Assembly (NCBI RefSeq): GCF_018406645.1
Contig: NZ_AP024546.1
Coordinates: 2,232,001-2,296,000, forward strand
DNA length: 64,000 nucleotides
Source: Lysobacter helvus
GTDB lineage: Bacteria; Pseudomonadota; Gammaproteobacteria; Xanthomonadales; Xanthomonadaceae
Reading direction: 5' to 3'
Shown: piece by piece, positions 35,482 to 44,429 of the stretch
Layout of the letters: each line of letters starts with the position of its first letter
How positions within the stretch are numbered: position 1 is the stretch's first letter
Notes under the pieces: model-generated
Told to the model about the DNA's origin: nothing
Seen by the model: the letters and a program-made list of their open reading frames with translations, nothing else
Databases searched by the model: none
Made by a program: the position numbers and the translations under genes

Positions 35482-36304
35482 AATGGGCAATGCGTTGAAT
35501 GGCGTCGTCAAGAAAATGCTTCAGCACGGCGTTGAACGGCTCGGGATCTTCCCAGAAGAACATGTGTCCACCGTTGAACGCCGCAAATTCCGCATCGGGA
35601 CACGTTCGACGTACCCAGTCCTCGGCATCCCGTGCCCATGCCGACTTGACTGCCACGAGCGTGGGAGTCGCGACGCTGACGCGCGAAAGCATCTCGGCGA
35701 AGTCGTAGAAAAGAATGTCGGACAGCAACAAGCGACCCACGAAGGGGGGTTGCGAATGCATTTGTGCCAGCAGCCATCGTTCCTCTTCATCGGACAGGTC
35801 GCGCTCGACGAAGAAGCGCACCATCTGGCGCCGGAACGCCTCGGGATCTACCGTCAAAGGCCCGAGAAAGCCTTGGAACGCATCGAGGCACGGCACTTCC
35901 GCCCAATCGCCGGGTGCTTTCGGCACCGCCAGTGCCGGCATGTCGATGTCCACGAGCGCCCAAAGCAGGTCGACCCCGTAGATGTCGACGTAGTGGGCCG
36001 CAGCGAGCGCGCCGTTGGACCAGCCAACCAGGGCAAAGCGCGTGAGCCCAAGGTGCTGGACGACATCGTGCAGGTCGTGCGCATGGGTCACGTAGTCGTT
36101 GCCCTCCAGCGTCGTGGAGGAGCGCCCTTGCCCTCGCGGATCCAATGCAATGACGCGATAATTTTGGCCCAGATGCCCCACCTGATGGGAAAAGGCGTCG
36201 GCGGTCATGGACCAGGCAGGCACCATGACTACGGCGGGTCCCGAGCCGACGTCCCGATGGAAGATCGAGCTCCCGTCCCGGACCGTGATCAATCCTTCGG
36301 TCAT
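35474..36304 (-). CDS. Alpha/beta hydrolase
   Basis: The 276-aa cytosolic hydrolase has oxyanion region VVMVPAWSMTADAF (residues 25-38), LDPRGQGRS and nucleophile Ser96 in LVGWSNGAL. The catalytic Asp lies in the CPDAEF region and the His in NGGHMFF. VMVPAW replaces the common HGxPG oxyanion motif. It lies between aldehyde dehydrogenase and DUF2867 genes with a 15-base gap to the former, so it probably hydrolyses an ester or ring-cleavage intermediate of the same pathway. The substrate cannot be deduced. Confidence 0.88.
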   Translation of the reverse strand: MTEGLITVRDGSSIFHRDVGSGPAVVMVPAWSMTADAFSHQVGHLGQNYRVIALDPRGQGRSSTTLEGNDYVTHAHDLHDVVQHLGLTRFALVGWSNGALAAAHYVDIYGVDLLWALVDIDMPALAVPKAPGDWAEVPCLDAFQGFLGPLTVDPEAFRRQMVRFFVERDLSDEEERWLLAQMHSQPPFVGRLLLSDILFYDFAEMLSRVSVATPTLVAVKSAWARDAEDWVRRTCPDAEFAAFNGGHMFFWEDPEPFNAVLKHFLDDAIQRIAHYA

Positions 36305-36319
36305 GTGATCCGCTCCGCC

Positions 36320-37864
36320 TTACGTTGCGCCCAGCGCCGACCGATGCGCATCCAGTCCCTTGTGGTATCGGCACGTGTACTTGAAGCGAAGGAACTCCTC
36401 CAGCCCGCGGACGCCGCCCTCCTTGCCTACTCCGGAGTCCTTGAAACCCCCGAACGGGATCGGAGCACCGGTAAAGCTCGCTGTGTTGATGGCCACCATC
36501 CCGTACTCGAGCGCGCTTTCGGCCAATGCCTGGGTGTGCGCGCTCTCAGTGAACACATAGGCCGCCAGTCCGTAGTTGTTTTGGTTGGCGCGCCGGAGGA
36601 CATCCTGGGTGCAGTTGAAGGTCTGCAACGGCGCGATCGGGCCAAAGGTCTCCTGTTGATCGATCACCATGTCGCCCCGGACTCCGTCGAGAACGGTTGG
36701 CGCCATGAAGTTCTCGCCAAGATTTGTCAGGTCCGATCCGCCTACCAGGATGCGTGCCATTTTTTTCGTAGCATCGCCAACTTGCGCGAGGCAATGGTCT
36801 ACGCCGGTCCGCAGCGTCATGGGTCCGATTTGCACGCCGGGATCCAGGCCGTGGCCGACCTTGAGCGCCCCGACGCGCGCGACGAACCTTTCACGAAAGC
36901 GCGAGGCGATATCGTCATGCAGGTAGATGCGGTTTGCTGCAAGGCAATCCTGTCCACCCGTGGTGAACTTGGCGATCACGCAGGCAGCCACGGCCTCATC
37001 CACGTCGCAGTCGGGGAACACGATGAAGGGCGCATGGCCGCCAAGTTCCAGCGACACTCGTTGCATGTGCTGGGTGGCCAGGTTGTTGACAATGCGACCC
37101 ACGCGCGTCGACCCCGTGAAGGTCACGGCCCGCACGTCGGCATGCCCCAGCACCCGCGGGACGACGTACGCGCCGTCGCCTGGCAACACCTGCAGTAGTG
37201 ATGCGTCGAGACCTGCCTGATGCCCCAGCGCAGCAAACGCAAGCGACGATAGCGGTGTGCGTACCGAAGGAATCAGCAGGACGGGGCATCCAGCGGCAAG
37301 CGCCGCGGCCGCTTTTCTGGCAGGCATGGCCAATGGAAAGTTCCAGGGAGTGATGGCGGCGACGACCCCCACCGGCTCGCTCCTGACGCAAAGTTCGCTG
37401 TTGCTCTTGTGCGATGGCATCGTTTCGCCATGGGGTCGCATTGCCTCGTGGGCATACCATTCAAGGTATGTCGCCGCGTAGTTCACTTCTCCCATCGACT
37501 CTGCGATCGGTTTCCCCTGCTCAAGGGTGATCAGCCGAGCGAGTGCCAGCTCATGCTGGCGAAGCGCGGCTGCCCAACATGAAAGCACTTCAAACTTATG
37601 CCGGGATGTCGACCACCGCCAGCTAGCAAACGCTCGATTTGCTGCGTGCACAGCTTTGTCGATCGCTTGGTCGTTCGAGTCACAAACCGCTGCCAGCTTG
37701 CCCCCTGTCGCGGGGTCCAGGATCAGCCTGGGCTGGCCCCCAAAAGTGTGCTCGCCGGCAACGATGGGCCCTGCGACGGCAAGTCCGGCGAACGGTTCCG
37801 GAAGGCCGCCCCCATCATGGATGTAGCCCCTGGAGATGCCAACGACGGTCGCAAAGTCACTCAT
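36320..37864 (-). CDS. NAD(P)-dependent aldehyde dehydrogenase, succinate-semialdehyde dehydrogenase-like
   Basis: The 514-aa product oxidises an aldehyde to the acid. Visible are PWNF (Asn175), GSTRVG (residues 251-256), the general base Glu273 in LELGG and nucleophile Cys307 in GGQDC. Overall similarity is to the GabD group. Odd feature: the conserved Lys of the LKPxxxTP motif, which contacts the cofactor ribose, is replaced (PVLLIPSVRTP, Ile198). The active-site motif reads GQDC instead of GQTC. ATG 37864 has GAGGAAATC before it; the frame is open 36 bases further. It lies between cupin and hydrolase genes. Confidence 0.9.
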   Translation of the reverse strand: MSDFATVVGISRGYIHDGGGLPEPFAGLAVAGPIVAGEHTFGGQPRLILDPATGGKLAAVCDSNDQAIDKAVHAANRAFASWRWSTSRHKFEVLSCWAAALRQHELALARLITLEQGKPIAESMGEVNYAATYLEWYAHEAMRPHGETMPSHKSNSELCVRSEPVGVVAAITPWNFPLAMPARKAAAALAAGCPVLLIPSVRTPLSSLAFAALGHQAGLDASLLQVLPGDGAYVVPRVLGHADVRAVTFTGSTRVGRIVNNLATQHMQRVSLELGGHAPFIVFPDCDVDEAVAACVIAKFTTGGQDCLAANRIYLHDDIASRFRERFVARVGALKVGHGLDPGVQIGPMTLRTGVDHCLAQVGDATKKMARILVGGSDLTNLGENFMAPTVLDGVRGDMVIDQQETFGPIAPLQTFNCTQDVLRRANQNNYGLAAYVFTESAHTQALAESALEYGMVAINTASFTGAPIPFGGFKDSGVGKEGGVRGLEEFLRFKYTCRYHKGLDAHRSALGAT

Positions 37865-37912
37865 GCTCAGATTTCCTCCGGCGTACTCGACGCTCGCCAA
37901 GTTCGTGCCCGC

Positions 37913-38266
37913 TCAAATGACCTTGCGCGACGCTGCCGTCGACGCATCGCCCGTATTGGGGGTGCCGGTTGGTTCGATGAGCAAGATGTGGCATTCCTGC
38001 TCGGCAACCGGGCGATGCCTCACCCCTTTCGGAACGACGTACATGTCGCCGGGGCCGAGCTCGACGTTGCCGTGTTCCGTCTCGAGCCGGAGGTGGCCTC
38101 GGAGCACCAGGAAGAAATCATCCGTGTCTTCGTGGACATGCCAGTTCAATTCGCCACAGGCTTTCACGACCATAATGTCCATGTCGTTGAACGTCGCGAC
38201 CGTTCGTGGCGCATAATATTCGTCGAAGCTATTCAGCTTTGAATTCAGGTTGATTGCCGCGTTCAT
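37913..38266 (-). CDS. Cupin-domain protein
   Basis: The 117-aa single-domain cupin has motif 1 in GELNWHVHEDTDDFFLVLRG (metal-binding His-x-His and Glu) and motif 2 in LGPGDMYVVPKGVRHRP. Such proteins are often small dioxygenases, isomerases or sensors. It is first in the leftward operon and divergent from the AraC regulator across a 70-base intergenic region, which must hold both promoters. No clear ribosome site precedes ATG 38266, so the start is likely but not certain. Confidence 0.85.
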   Translation of the reverse strand: MNAAINLNSKLNSFDEYYAPRTVATFNDMDIMVVKACGELNWHVHEDTDDFFLVLRGHLRLETEHGNVELGPGDMYVVPKGVRHRPVAEQECHILLIEPTGTPNTGDASTAASRKVI

Positions 38267-38336
38267 TTGAGTGTGCAGTATTGAAGAAGCTGTAGCTTCC
38301 TCCCTGTCGCTATCGGCTGTCTTGGACGATTGGAAC

Positions 38337-39176
38337 ATGGCCACCGGAACTCACGAATCGGCCGCGGACTGGGCCGTCATGCAAGCAACGCCGGTATCGG
38401 GAGTCGAACTCCTGCGTGCCCATTTCGTGCGGCACACCTTCGAGCGGCATAGCCACGAAGGTTGGTGTCTCGGCGTCACTTTGGCTGGCAATCAGACTTT
38501 CCGTTGTCGCGGCGCGACTACCACCAGCCACCATGGGGACCTGATCGTATTTCGGCCTGATGAAGCGCATGACGGCCACGGCGAAGATGCCAGTGGCTTC
38601 CGATACGCGATGCTCTACCTGCCGGAATCGCTGATTGACTCATGGTTGAAACAAAGCGGCGCGCAAAGCCAGCACGTCTTGTTCCACAGCGCTTTGATCC
38701 ACGACCCGGCAGGTTCTGGCGCGTTGATGCGATCAGTACGTGCATTGACACAAGACACCGAATCATTGCGCGGCGAGTCACTGCTGTGCGAGTCGGTCCT
38801 GGATGTTTTCGCCAGGCACGCAGGCCACGCACCTAAGACGGTGCACGAGCAATCTTCGGCAAAGTGGCTTGCGGCGGTGCGCGAGTATCTGGATACGCAT
38901 TACGCGGAAAACGTCACTGTCGACGACCTAGCCCATGTTGCTCAGGTGTCGCGCGTCCATCTGACAAGGGCGTTTTCGCAGGTATTTGGCGTTCCACCGC
39001 ACGTTCAGCTCAATTCGAGGCGTTTGCAAGCTGCAAAGGGTCTACTGGCACGTGGTGTCCCCATGGCCGATGTTGCGGCAAGGGTTGGCTTTTCTGACCA
39101 AAGCCACCTTGTGCGCCGTTTCAAGGGCAGTTTTGGCGTGACCCCGGGTGCGTGGCAACGACAGATGATTCGATAG
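38337..39176 (+). CDS. AraC-family transcriptional regulator
   Basis: The 279-aa product has an N-terminal cupin-like ligand domain (HSHEGWCLGVTLAGNQTFRCRG and DLIVFRPDEAHDG, as in the AraC_binding family). Two C-terminal helix-turn-helix motifs (about 178-277) include VDDLAHVAQVSRVHLTRAFSQVFG and MADVAARVGFSDQSHLVRRFK. It lies divergent to the cupin/ALDH operon, the usual place for its activator. The frame is open upstream to a GTG at 38271, but the domain starts near 38337. Confidence 0.9.
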   Translation: MATGTHESAADWAVMQATPVSGVELLRAHFVRHTFERHSHEGWCLGVTLAGNQTFRCRGATTTSHHGDLIVFRPDEAHDGHGEDASGFRYAMLYLPESLIDSWLKQSGAQSQHVLFHSALIHDPAGSGALMRSVRALTQDTESLRGESLLCESVLDVFARHAGHAPKTVHEQSSAKWLAAVREYLDTHYAENVTVDDLAHVAQVSRVHLTRAFSQVFGVPPHVQLNSRRLQAAKGLLARGVPMADVAARVGFSDQSHLVRRFKGSFGVTPGAWQRQMIR

Positions 39177-39224
39177 GCAGATCGACTCCCTAGCGGCCGT
39201 CGGACTTCTGGGCGGTCGTTGCCT

Positions 39225-40220
39225 TCACGGCAGCAGTGGACTTCGACGGCGCTTGAAGTCGATGGAGTCAACCAAGCGCCACGGGCCACCGGCAACCTTC
39301 GCTTCGAATGTCATTTTGTAGGAGTTCGGCGATGTGATCTCGTACGTGACTCGTTCCTGCTTGTTTGCTGAGTTGGGCATGGCGTTGAGAAGTTGGCTCA
39401 GTTGCCCTCTCGATATGAACGCGATTCGCGTATCCGTCACCTCGGTCGCCACAAAGACGCGAAATCCGCCCGAGCTATTCGCTTCGGTCGAGAGAGTGGA
39501 GCCATCGCGTGCAGCCCATAACGCCGTCGAATGGAAGCGGCTAGGTGGCTCGTCATCATGGACGTAGATCAATGCTCCATTGGAGTTAGCTGGATGCGCG
39601 TTCACCCTGGCAGTAATTGTTCGCCCGTCGGCAAATTTCCCCGTGCCTTGCCACTCGCCGGTGAAGAACGCGACATGCATTGCAGTTATGGACCTTTCTG
39701 AAGACGCTGCTGCCGAGTGACGCTCCCCAACCGCGGCGGCTTCCTTAGCCGAAACGGCAGGACCATCAACGTTGATGCTCTCGGCGGCAACGCGCCAGAC
39801 GTTGCCGTCCTTCTTCCAGGCGACCAAGTGTTTGCCTATACGAACCATCGTCTGATTGTCCGCACCCAACGACTCCACCCGGAACGAGCCAAGTTCATAG
39901 GCGATCTCCCCGCTGCGGGCGACGACGATGTGGGTGGGCGCAAAGGTCGCCGAGTAGCCCGGTGTCGCGAACCGCTTTGCGAACCACGCTCGGATGGCAT
40001 CGTGGCCTCGGATAAGGGGTTGGTCGGCCGTCAAGAAGACGGCATCCGTTGAGTAGTTCTCCATCACCCCATTCAGATCTTTTTGGTGCAGTGCTTGCGA
40101 CCATGAGGCGTCGATGGCGCGGATCATCGCTTCATCTTCGTCGCGCGGAGCAGCGGAGGACGCCACGGCAATGAAGACGGAGAGAGCTGAGAGCAAGCCA
40201 AGTCCAATTCGCATGGTCAT
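39225..40220 (-). CDS. Exported SnoaL/DUF4440-like protein
   Basis: The 331-aa product has a signal peptide (MTMRIGLGLLSALSVFIAVASSAA). Residues 30-155 form a SnoaL/DUF4440-like cone domain (AIDASWSQALHQKDLNGVMENYSTDAVFLTADQPLIRGHDAIRAWF...). A second beta-rich domain (about 180-325) starts FFTGEWQGTGKFADGR and is lipocalin-like. AAGGATCACTGA before ATG 40220 gives the ribosome site. It is convergent with the AraC gene and a single transcription unit. No catalytic motif was identified. Confidence 0.78.
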   Translation of the reverse strand: MTMRIGLGLLSALSVFIAVASSAAPRDEDEAMIRAIDASWSQALHQKDLNGVMENYSTDAVFLTADQPLIRGHDAIRAWFAKRFATPGYSATFAPTHIVVARSGEIAYELGSFRVESLGADNQTMVRIGKHLVAWKKDGNVWRVAAESINVDGPAVSAKEAAAVGERHSAAASSERSITAMHVAFFTGEWQGTGKFADGRTITARVNAHPANSNGALIYVHDDEPPSRFHSTALWAARDGSTLSTEANSSGGFRVFVATEVTDTRIAFISRGQLSQLLNAMPNSANKQERVTYEITSPNSYKMTFEAKVAGGPWRLVDSIDFKRRRSPLLP

Positions 40221-40441
40221 TCAGTGATCCTTCGATACTGGCGCGTGCAATTTGGTGCCTGTAGCTGCGCATCGCATGCCAAGAACACCCGGTGGGTAAT
40301 GCAATGCGTAAAGTAATTGTGCCAATGTCCTGAGAAGAACCAATCGAGTCGACGCAGCGCGAGTCCAATTGAGCGAGTTGCGTGCAACCAGGGGTGATTT
40401 GAATGTGTCTTCCCGGAGTCACCTAGGGAAGAGCGAACGAA

Positions 40442-41896
40442 ATGAAGCGACTGGGCACCTTCTGTCTGTGCATGACCGCGCTGGTCATTAACACGACCAG
40501 CGCGGAAACGTATTCTTCGGAATATTGGCGAACGGTCGCCGAGCACGATGTCGAGGCGGCCTACGTGCTGCTGTCGGACAACCACCCGGCCGCTCTTGCG
40601 GAACTCGGCGACACCAGGTTCATGAGTGCGTTGTCGCGCGCCCACGCTGTTGCCAGCAGAAAATCGCGACTAGTCGAGGATTTCGGTGGCTACCAGGCGG
40701 TCTTGGCTGAATTTGCTAACGCCATGGGCGATCGACACGTCCGATCGCGGCCCAGCTTCGTAAAGGCAAGGCCGCTGTGGCCGGGCTTCATCGTTGCGAT
40801 GCGCAGGAATTCGTGGGTGGTCGTCGACGAGGACGCCGGTGGAGGCCAATCTCTGATCAATGCGCGGCTGGTCTCTTGTGACGGCACATCGGCGGACGCG
40901 TTGGGCCGCGCAATCCTTGGAACCTATCGCGTCAACTGGCAAGTCCCTGCGCAACAGCAACAGGCTGCGCCGTGGCTGCTCGTGGATGAAGGGTTTGGCG
41001 CGTGGCAACGCCCACAGCGATGTGTGTTCCAGTACCGCAACGAAACCCGGGTGGTCGACCTGGCTTGGCGGCCCGTGAAGCGGGAAGATCTCTGGCCGCG
41101 ATTGGAACGCGCGATTGGAACGGGGCAGGCCGGATTCGGTGTTGCCAGGTTCGAAGCGGGTGTCTGGATCTCGCTGCAGGACCTTGGACCGCGGGCGGAA
41201 ACCGTTCTATCTGCCCTGGAAGCCTTCCACACGAGCGTAAGGCTGGCCGACGTGATGGTCATCGACCTGCGCGGAAATGGTGGTGGGTCGTCGGCCTATG
41301 GACGTCGCATGGCACAGTTGCTCCTGGGCCGCAACTACGTCATGGCGAACTTGGGTTCGCCCGATGACGCCTGCGAAAGCGTTTGGCGCGTTTCGGACGC
41401 TAACGTTGCGACGTTGCGCATGTATCGGGAGACGTTCGGAAGTGCGCGGGGCCCGGATGTCGCAAAACTGTTGGATGCGTTGATTGTGCAAGCGGATGAA
41501 GCCCAGCGGGAAGGGCGAGCATTGACCCGCTCTACGCATTGTGGCGGAGGCACCGGACAAGTTGTTAGAGCGGGGCGCGCCGCGATGGATCCCGCTAGAA
41601 TTTTGGTGCTGACCGATGCACGCTGCTTCAGCGCATGCTTGGCCATGGTGGCTGACTTCAGACGATTGGGTGCTGTTCAGATCGGACAAGAAACCGACGC
41701 AGCGACCCGTTACACCGAGGTGCGCGACGTGATGATGCCGAGTGGATTGTCAACGTTTTCCACTCTTCAGGCCTACGCGCCCGCGGAGCAGATGGTGCTT
41801 GGCCCGTTTATCCCGACCTTCAAGTTCGACGGCGACATTTCAGATATCGCTGCCGTGCGCTCGTGGGTGGCCAACCGGTGGGGTGCTCGGAATTAG
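40442..41896 (+). CDS. Exported S41-like (tail-specific) peptidase
   Basis: The 484-aa product has a signal peptide (MKRLGTFCLCMTALVINTTSA). The C-terminal half has the S41 core: VMVIDLRGNGGGSS near 271-284, LVLTDARCFSACLAM near 388-402 with candidate nucleophile Ser397 between Cys395 and Cys399, and GLSTFSTLQAY. A PDZ domain is not evident. Likely periplasmic. Two Cys flanking the Ser are unusual but occur in some S41 relatives. Substrate unknown. Divergent from the SnoaL-like gene. Confidence 0.82.
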   Translation: MKRLGTFCLCMTALVINTTSAETYSSEYWRTVAEHDVEAAYVLLSDNHPAALAELGDTRFMSALSRAHAVASRKSRLVEDFGGYQAVLAEFANAMGDRHVRSRPSFVKARPLWPGFIVAMRRNSWVVVDEDAGGGQSLINARLVSCDGTSADALGRAILGTYRVNWQVPAQQQQAAPWLLVDEGFGAWQRPQRCVFQYRNETRVVDLAWRPVKREDLWPRLERAIGTGQAGFGVARFEAGVWISLQDLGPRAETVLSALEAFHTSVRLADVMVIDLRGNGGGSSAYGRRMAQLLLGRNYVMANLGSPDDACESVWRVSDANVATLRMYRETFGSARGPDVAKLLDALIVQADEAQREGRALTRSTHCGGGTGQVVRAGRAAMDPARILVLTDARCFSACLAMVADFRRLGAVQIGQETDAATRYTEVRDVMMPSGLSTFSTLQAYAPAEQMVLGPFIPTFKFDGDISDIAAVRSWVANRWGARN

Positions 41897-41907
41897 CGTC
41901 TTCCAGT

Positions 41908-42408
41908 CTACCTAGTAGAAGCGCGCATTCCGTACGTGCATTCCCCATCCGAACTGGTGTCGATCAGCATCATCCCCAACCTTTCCAGGACGCGACGAGA
42001 CCGGAAGTTGGTTTCGCCTGTGATTCCGTGCAACTCAGTGACGCGAAGTTCATTGAGGGCATGCAGTGCCGTCGCCGTGGCTGCTTCCGTTGCGAACCCT
42101 TGTCCGGCTACTTCATTTAGGAAGGCGTAGCCGATTTCGACAATGCCCGGGGCACCTCGCGCGACCAGTCCGCAAATGCCTAGAGGTACCGCATCTGATC
42201 GAGTTTCGACGATGTTGAATCCGAGGCCATTGACATAGTCGTATATCGCGGCTGTTGCGACGTAGGTAGCGGCGTCGCCGGGAGAGCGCACGTTGCGATC
42301 CCCGACGTTGGTAAGGTATCCCTGCTCGTTCATGAGCCTGTTGAGAAAGTGAGCGTCCTCGGCCAGCGCTTGGCGCAGCCGCAGTCGAGGAGTGGTAAGT
42401 GTCTTCAT
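41908..42408 (-). CDS. GNAT-family N-acetyltransferase (RimJ/RimL type)
   Basis: The 166-aa product starts MKTLTTPRLRLRQALAEDA, the RimJ/RimL-type start. It has GFNIVETRSDAVPLGICGL and the acetyl-CoA P-loop region VAGQGFATEAATATALHAL, with the C-terminal NFRSRRVLERLGM. Such enzymes acetylate protein N-termini or small amines. The frame is open 66 bases upstream without homology. It ends 11 bases after the S41-like gene, in convergent orientation. Confidence 0.85.
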   Translation of the reverse strand: MKTLTTPRLRLRQALAEDAHFLNRLMNEQGYLTNVGDRNVRSPGDAATYVATAAIYDYVNGLGFNIVETRSDAVPLGICGLVARGAPGIVEIGYAFLNEVAGQGFATEAATATALHALNELRVTELHGITGETNFRSRRVLERLGMMLIDTSSDGECTYGMRASTR

Positions 42409-42487
42409 GCGCCTAATCCGGTTTGCAGGGCGCAGTGAATCAGTTGGAGGTGTTGTATGCATGCGGCAACCCATCCACCCCGGTGGG

Positions 42488-43210
42488 TCATGCCGGCGAT
42501 CCGATGCATTCCTGCAAGAATTGAGCTATTGCCTTCTGGCTACGCGCAGCGGCCATGGGGTGGAATTGGAGACCTTGGTCTGGCAAGTCGGCGCCGGGCC
42601 ATGTGAACGCGTGCATTGCATGCCCGAAGATCTGCACTTCCCACTCAGCGCTGCGGACGGTCATTTCTTCCCTGAAGGCCAGTTCTTCAGCGCGAGGTGC
42701 CATTGGGTCACGGTCCCCGTGAAGCACGAGGACGCGGGCTCCAATCGTTTCGCACGTTGCGCCGGCTTCGGGCGGCGTCAAGACGCCATGAACCGAGATG
42801 ACGCCTTTCACGCCCAGGTTCAACCTGGCGATGTCGAGCGCGCAGAGACCGCCGAAGCAATGACCAAGCGCGACCATGCGGGTTTCGTCGACTTCAGGCT
42901 GCGACCTTGCGAATGAGAGTCCGGCCCTCAACCGATCGGCAAGAACGTGCCGGTGCTGCATAAGCGGTGCCATGAGGGCGAGACATTGGTCGGGGCTCGT
43001 CCCACGCAGCCCCGATCCATAGACGTCCAGCGCGACGACCGTGAAGCCGATCGCGCTCAGTGCCCTAGCAATGTCGTGAGTGTCCGAAGTCTGGCCGGCC
43101 CAGTGGTGCAACAAGAGCACGGTGGGTGCTGCAACCTCCTGCGGGCTTGAAACAAAAGCTTCGTAGTTGCGCCCTTCGGCGCAACGATATTCGCGGAAGC
43201 ATTCAATCAT
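42488..43210 (-). CDS. Dienelactone hydrolase-family protein
   Basis: The 240-aa cytosolic product has the Cys-Asp-His triad of the family: Cys118 in GHCFGG, Asp168 in HGDRDPM and His200 in HAMHAFTWP. VLLLHHWAGQTSDTHDIARALSAIGF forms the oxyanion region. Dienelactone hydrolases open lactone rings in chloroaromatic degradation, but many paralogs act on other esters. ATG 43210 is chosen because MIECFREYRCAEG begins the homology. It stands alone, 79 bases from the GNAT start. Confidence 0.88.
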   Translation of the reverse strand: MIECFREYRCAEGRNYEAFVSSPQEVAAPTVLLLHHWAGQTSDTHDIARALSAIGFTVVALDVYGSGLRGTSPDQCLALMAPLMQHRHVLADRLRAGLSFARSQPEVDETRMVALGHCFGGLCALDIARLNLGVKGVISVHGVLTPPEAGATCETIGARVLVLHGDRDPMAPRAEELAFREEMTVRSAEWEVQIFGHAMHAFTWPGADLPDQGLQFHPMAAARSQKAIAQFLQECIGSPA

Positions 43211-43333
43211 GTGATTAGGATTGCAGATGCGGACTTTGAGAGTTTCGTCGGAACCATGCAGGAAGGCATGACCAATCTGATCCGCTGGAGAAGCTCGATT
43301 GGACCCGGCCTCCAACCGTTGCGCGTGCCGACG

Positions 43334-44417
43334 TCAGTCTTCCAGGAACTTCGCCACTGCCTCGATGAGGCGATCTCGGCCATGGGGCGCACGATCCAGG
43401 TGCGCCAAGTGTGTGGCATCAGTCAGTTCGATCACTTGGACGCTACGCGCATGCGAGGCATCGTCGATGAAGCCTGCCACGTCTTCCGGGCGACTCCAGA
43501 AATCCTTTTCCGATCGGACTAACAGGACACGAGCAGTGATCGACGAGGCATCGAACAAACGTCGCCCCATCGCCTGCAGGAAGCTGTCTTCCATTGCGCC
43601 CTGCGGCGCGCGAAACGTGGGCGGGCTGCCAGCGGCATCGGGGTCGCTGGCGACCGCGGCAGCGGTGTAGGCAGTTGCGACCGCGGGGTCTCGCCACTGC
43701 GATTTGTCGTCGACGGGAATGGAACGGTCCCACACTGGCAACAGTTGGGCGGCGGTGTAGCGCGCATACCCGCCGACGCTCGGGTCGAAGCGTCGTGCGT
43801 TCGCCGGGTCGGCCAATCCCTCAAGCATTGCGTGTCCGGTCGTCCCACCGTAAATCGCATTGAACATGGTCAGGTGCCCCACCCTGTTCGGGATGCAGCG
43901 AGGCGTAGTACCCCGCCCACATCCCGCCAGACGCCCAGCCGAACAGCGCAACGGTGTCCGTGCCCTGACGCTCGCGCGCCGCTGCGACCACGGCGTCGAT
44001 GTCGCGCACCACCTCGTACGCGCGCGACAAGGGTAGGCTTTCTTTGGGCGGACGCGACATCGCGGCCGGGCGGTCGGAGCCGCCGTAACCGCGCGCGTCC
44101 ATGACGTACACCACGCGTCCAGTGCGGCGCGCCAGCTCCTCAGCGAGTGACCCGCCCGGCACCTTCAGATCGAACGACGCGATCCCGGGCACGCGAGCAC
44201 CGTGGACAAGGATCAATGGTTCGCGACGCGAGGGGTTGCCGATGTGGACTTCGCGGACGTGGATCCCGATGCCGTCGCGCGTGGTGACGCGGAAGTCGCT
44301 GCGCAGCGCCGGCGAGAAAGATTCTGCGCTGATGGCGTCGTCCGCGGCGAGTACCGTGACTACCGCGACCAACGACGACACTAGGGCAGAGCACAATTTC
44401 GCGTGGCGGACCAGCAT
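43334..44417 (-). pseudogene. Exported alpha/beta hydrolase, frameshifted
   Basis: The N-terminal part (44417 to about 43895) has a signal peptide and LILVHGARVPGIASFDL, DARGYGGSDRP and nucleophile motif FGWASGGMWAGYYASLHP. Homology then jumps to another frame (NRVGHLTMFNAIYGGTTGHAML...), which runs to 43334 with VLLVRSEKDFWSRPED and the His motif DATHLAHLDR. One indel near 43,893, in the C-rich run GTGCCCCACCC, separates them. Joined, it would be a complete protein of about 360 aa. It is either a recent pseudogene or a sequencing error. Confidence 0.8.
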
Positions 44418-44429
44418 CGGGAAGTAACC

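Noticed and set aside
35447-37198. Plus-strand open frame of 583 codons opposite the hydrolase and aldehyde dehydrogenase
   Set aside because: Shadow of two genes with complete catalytic motifs.
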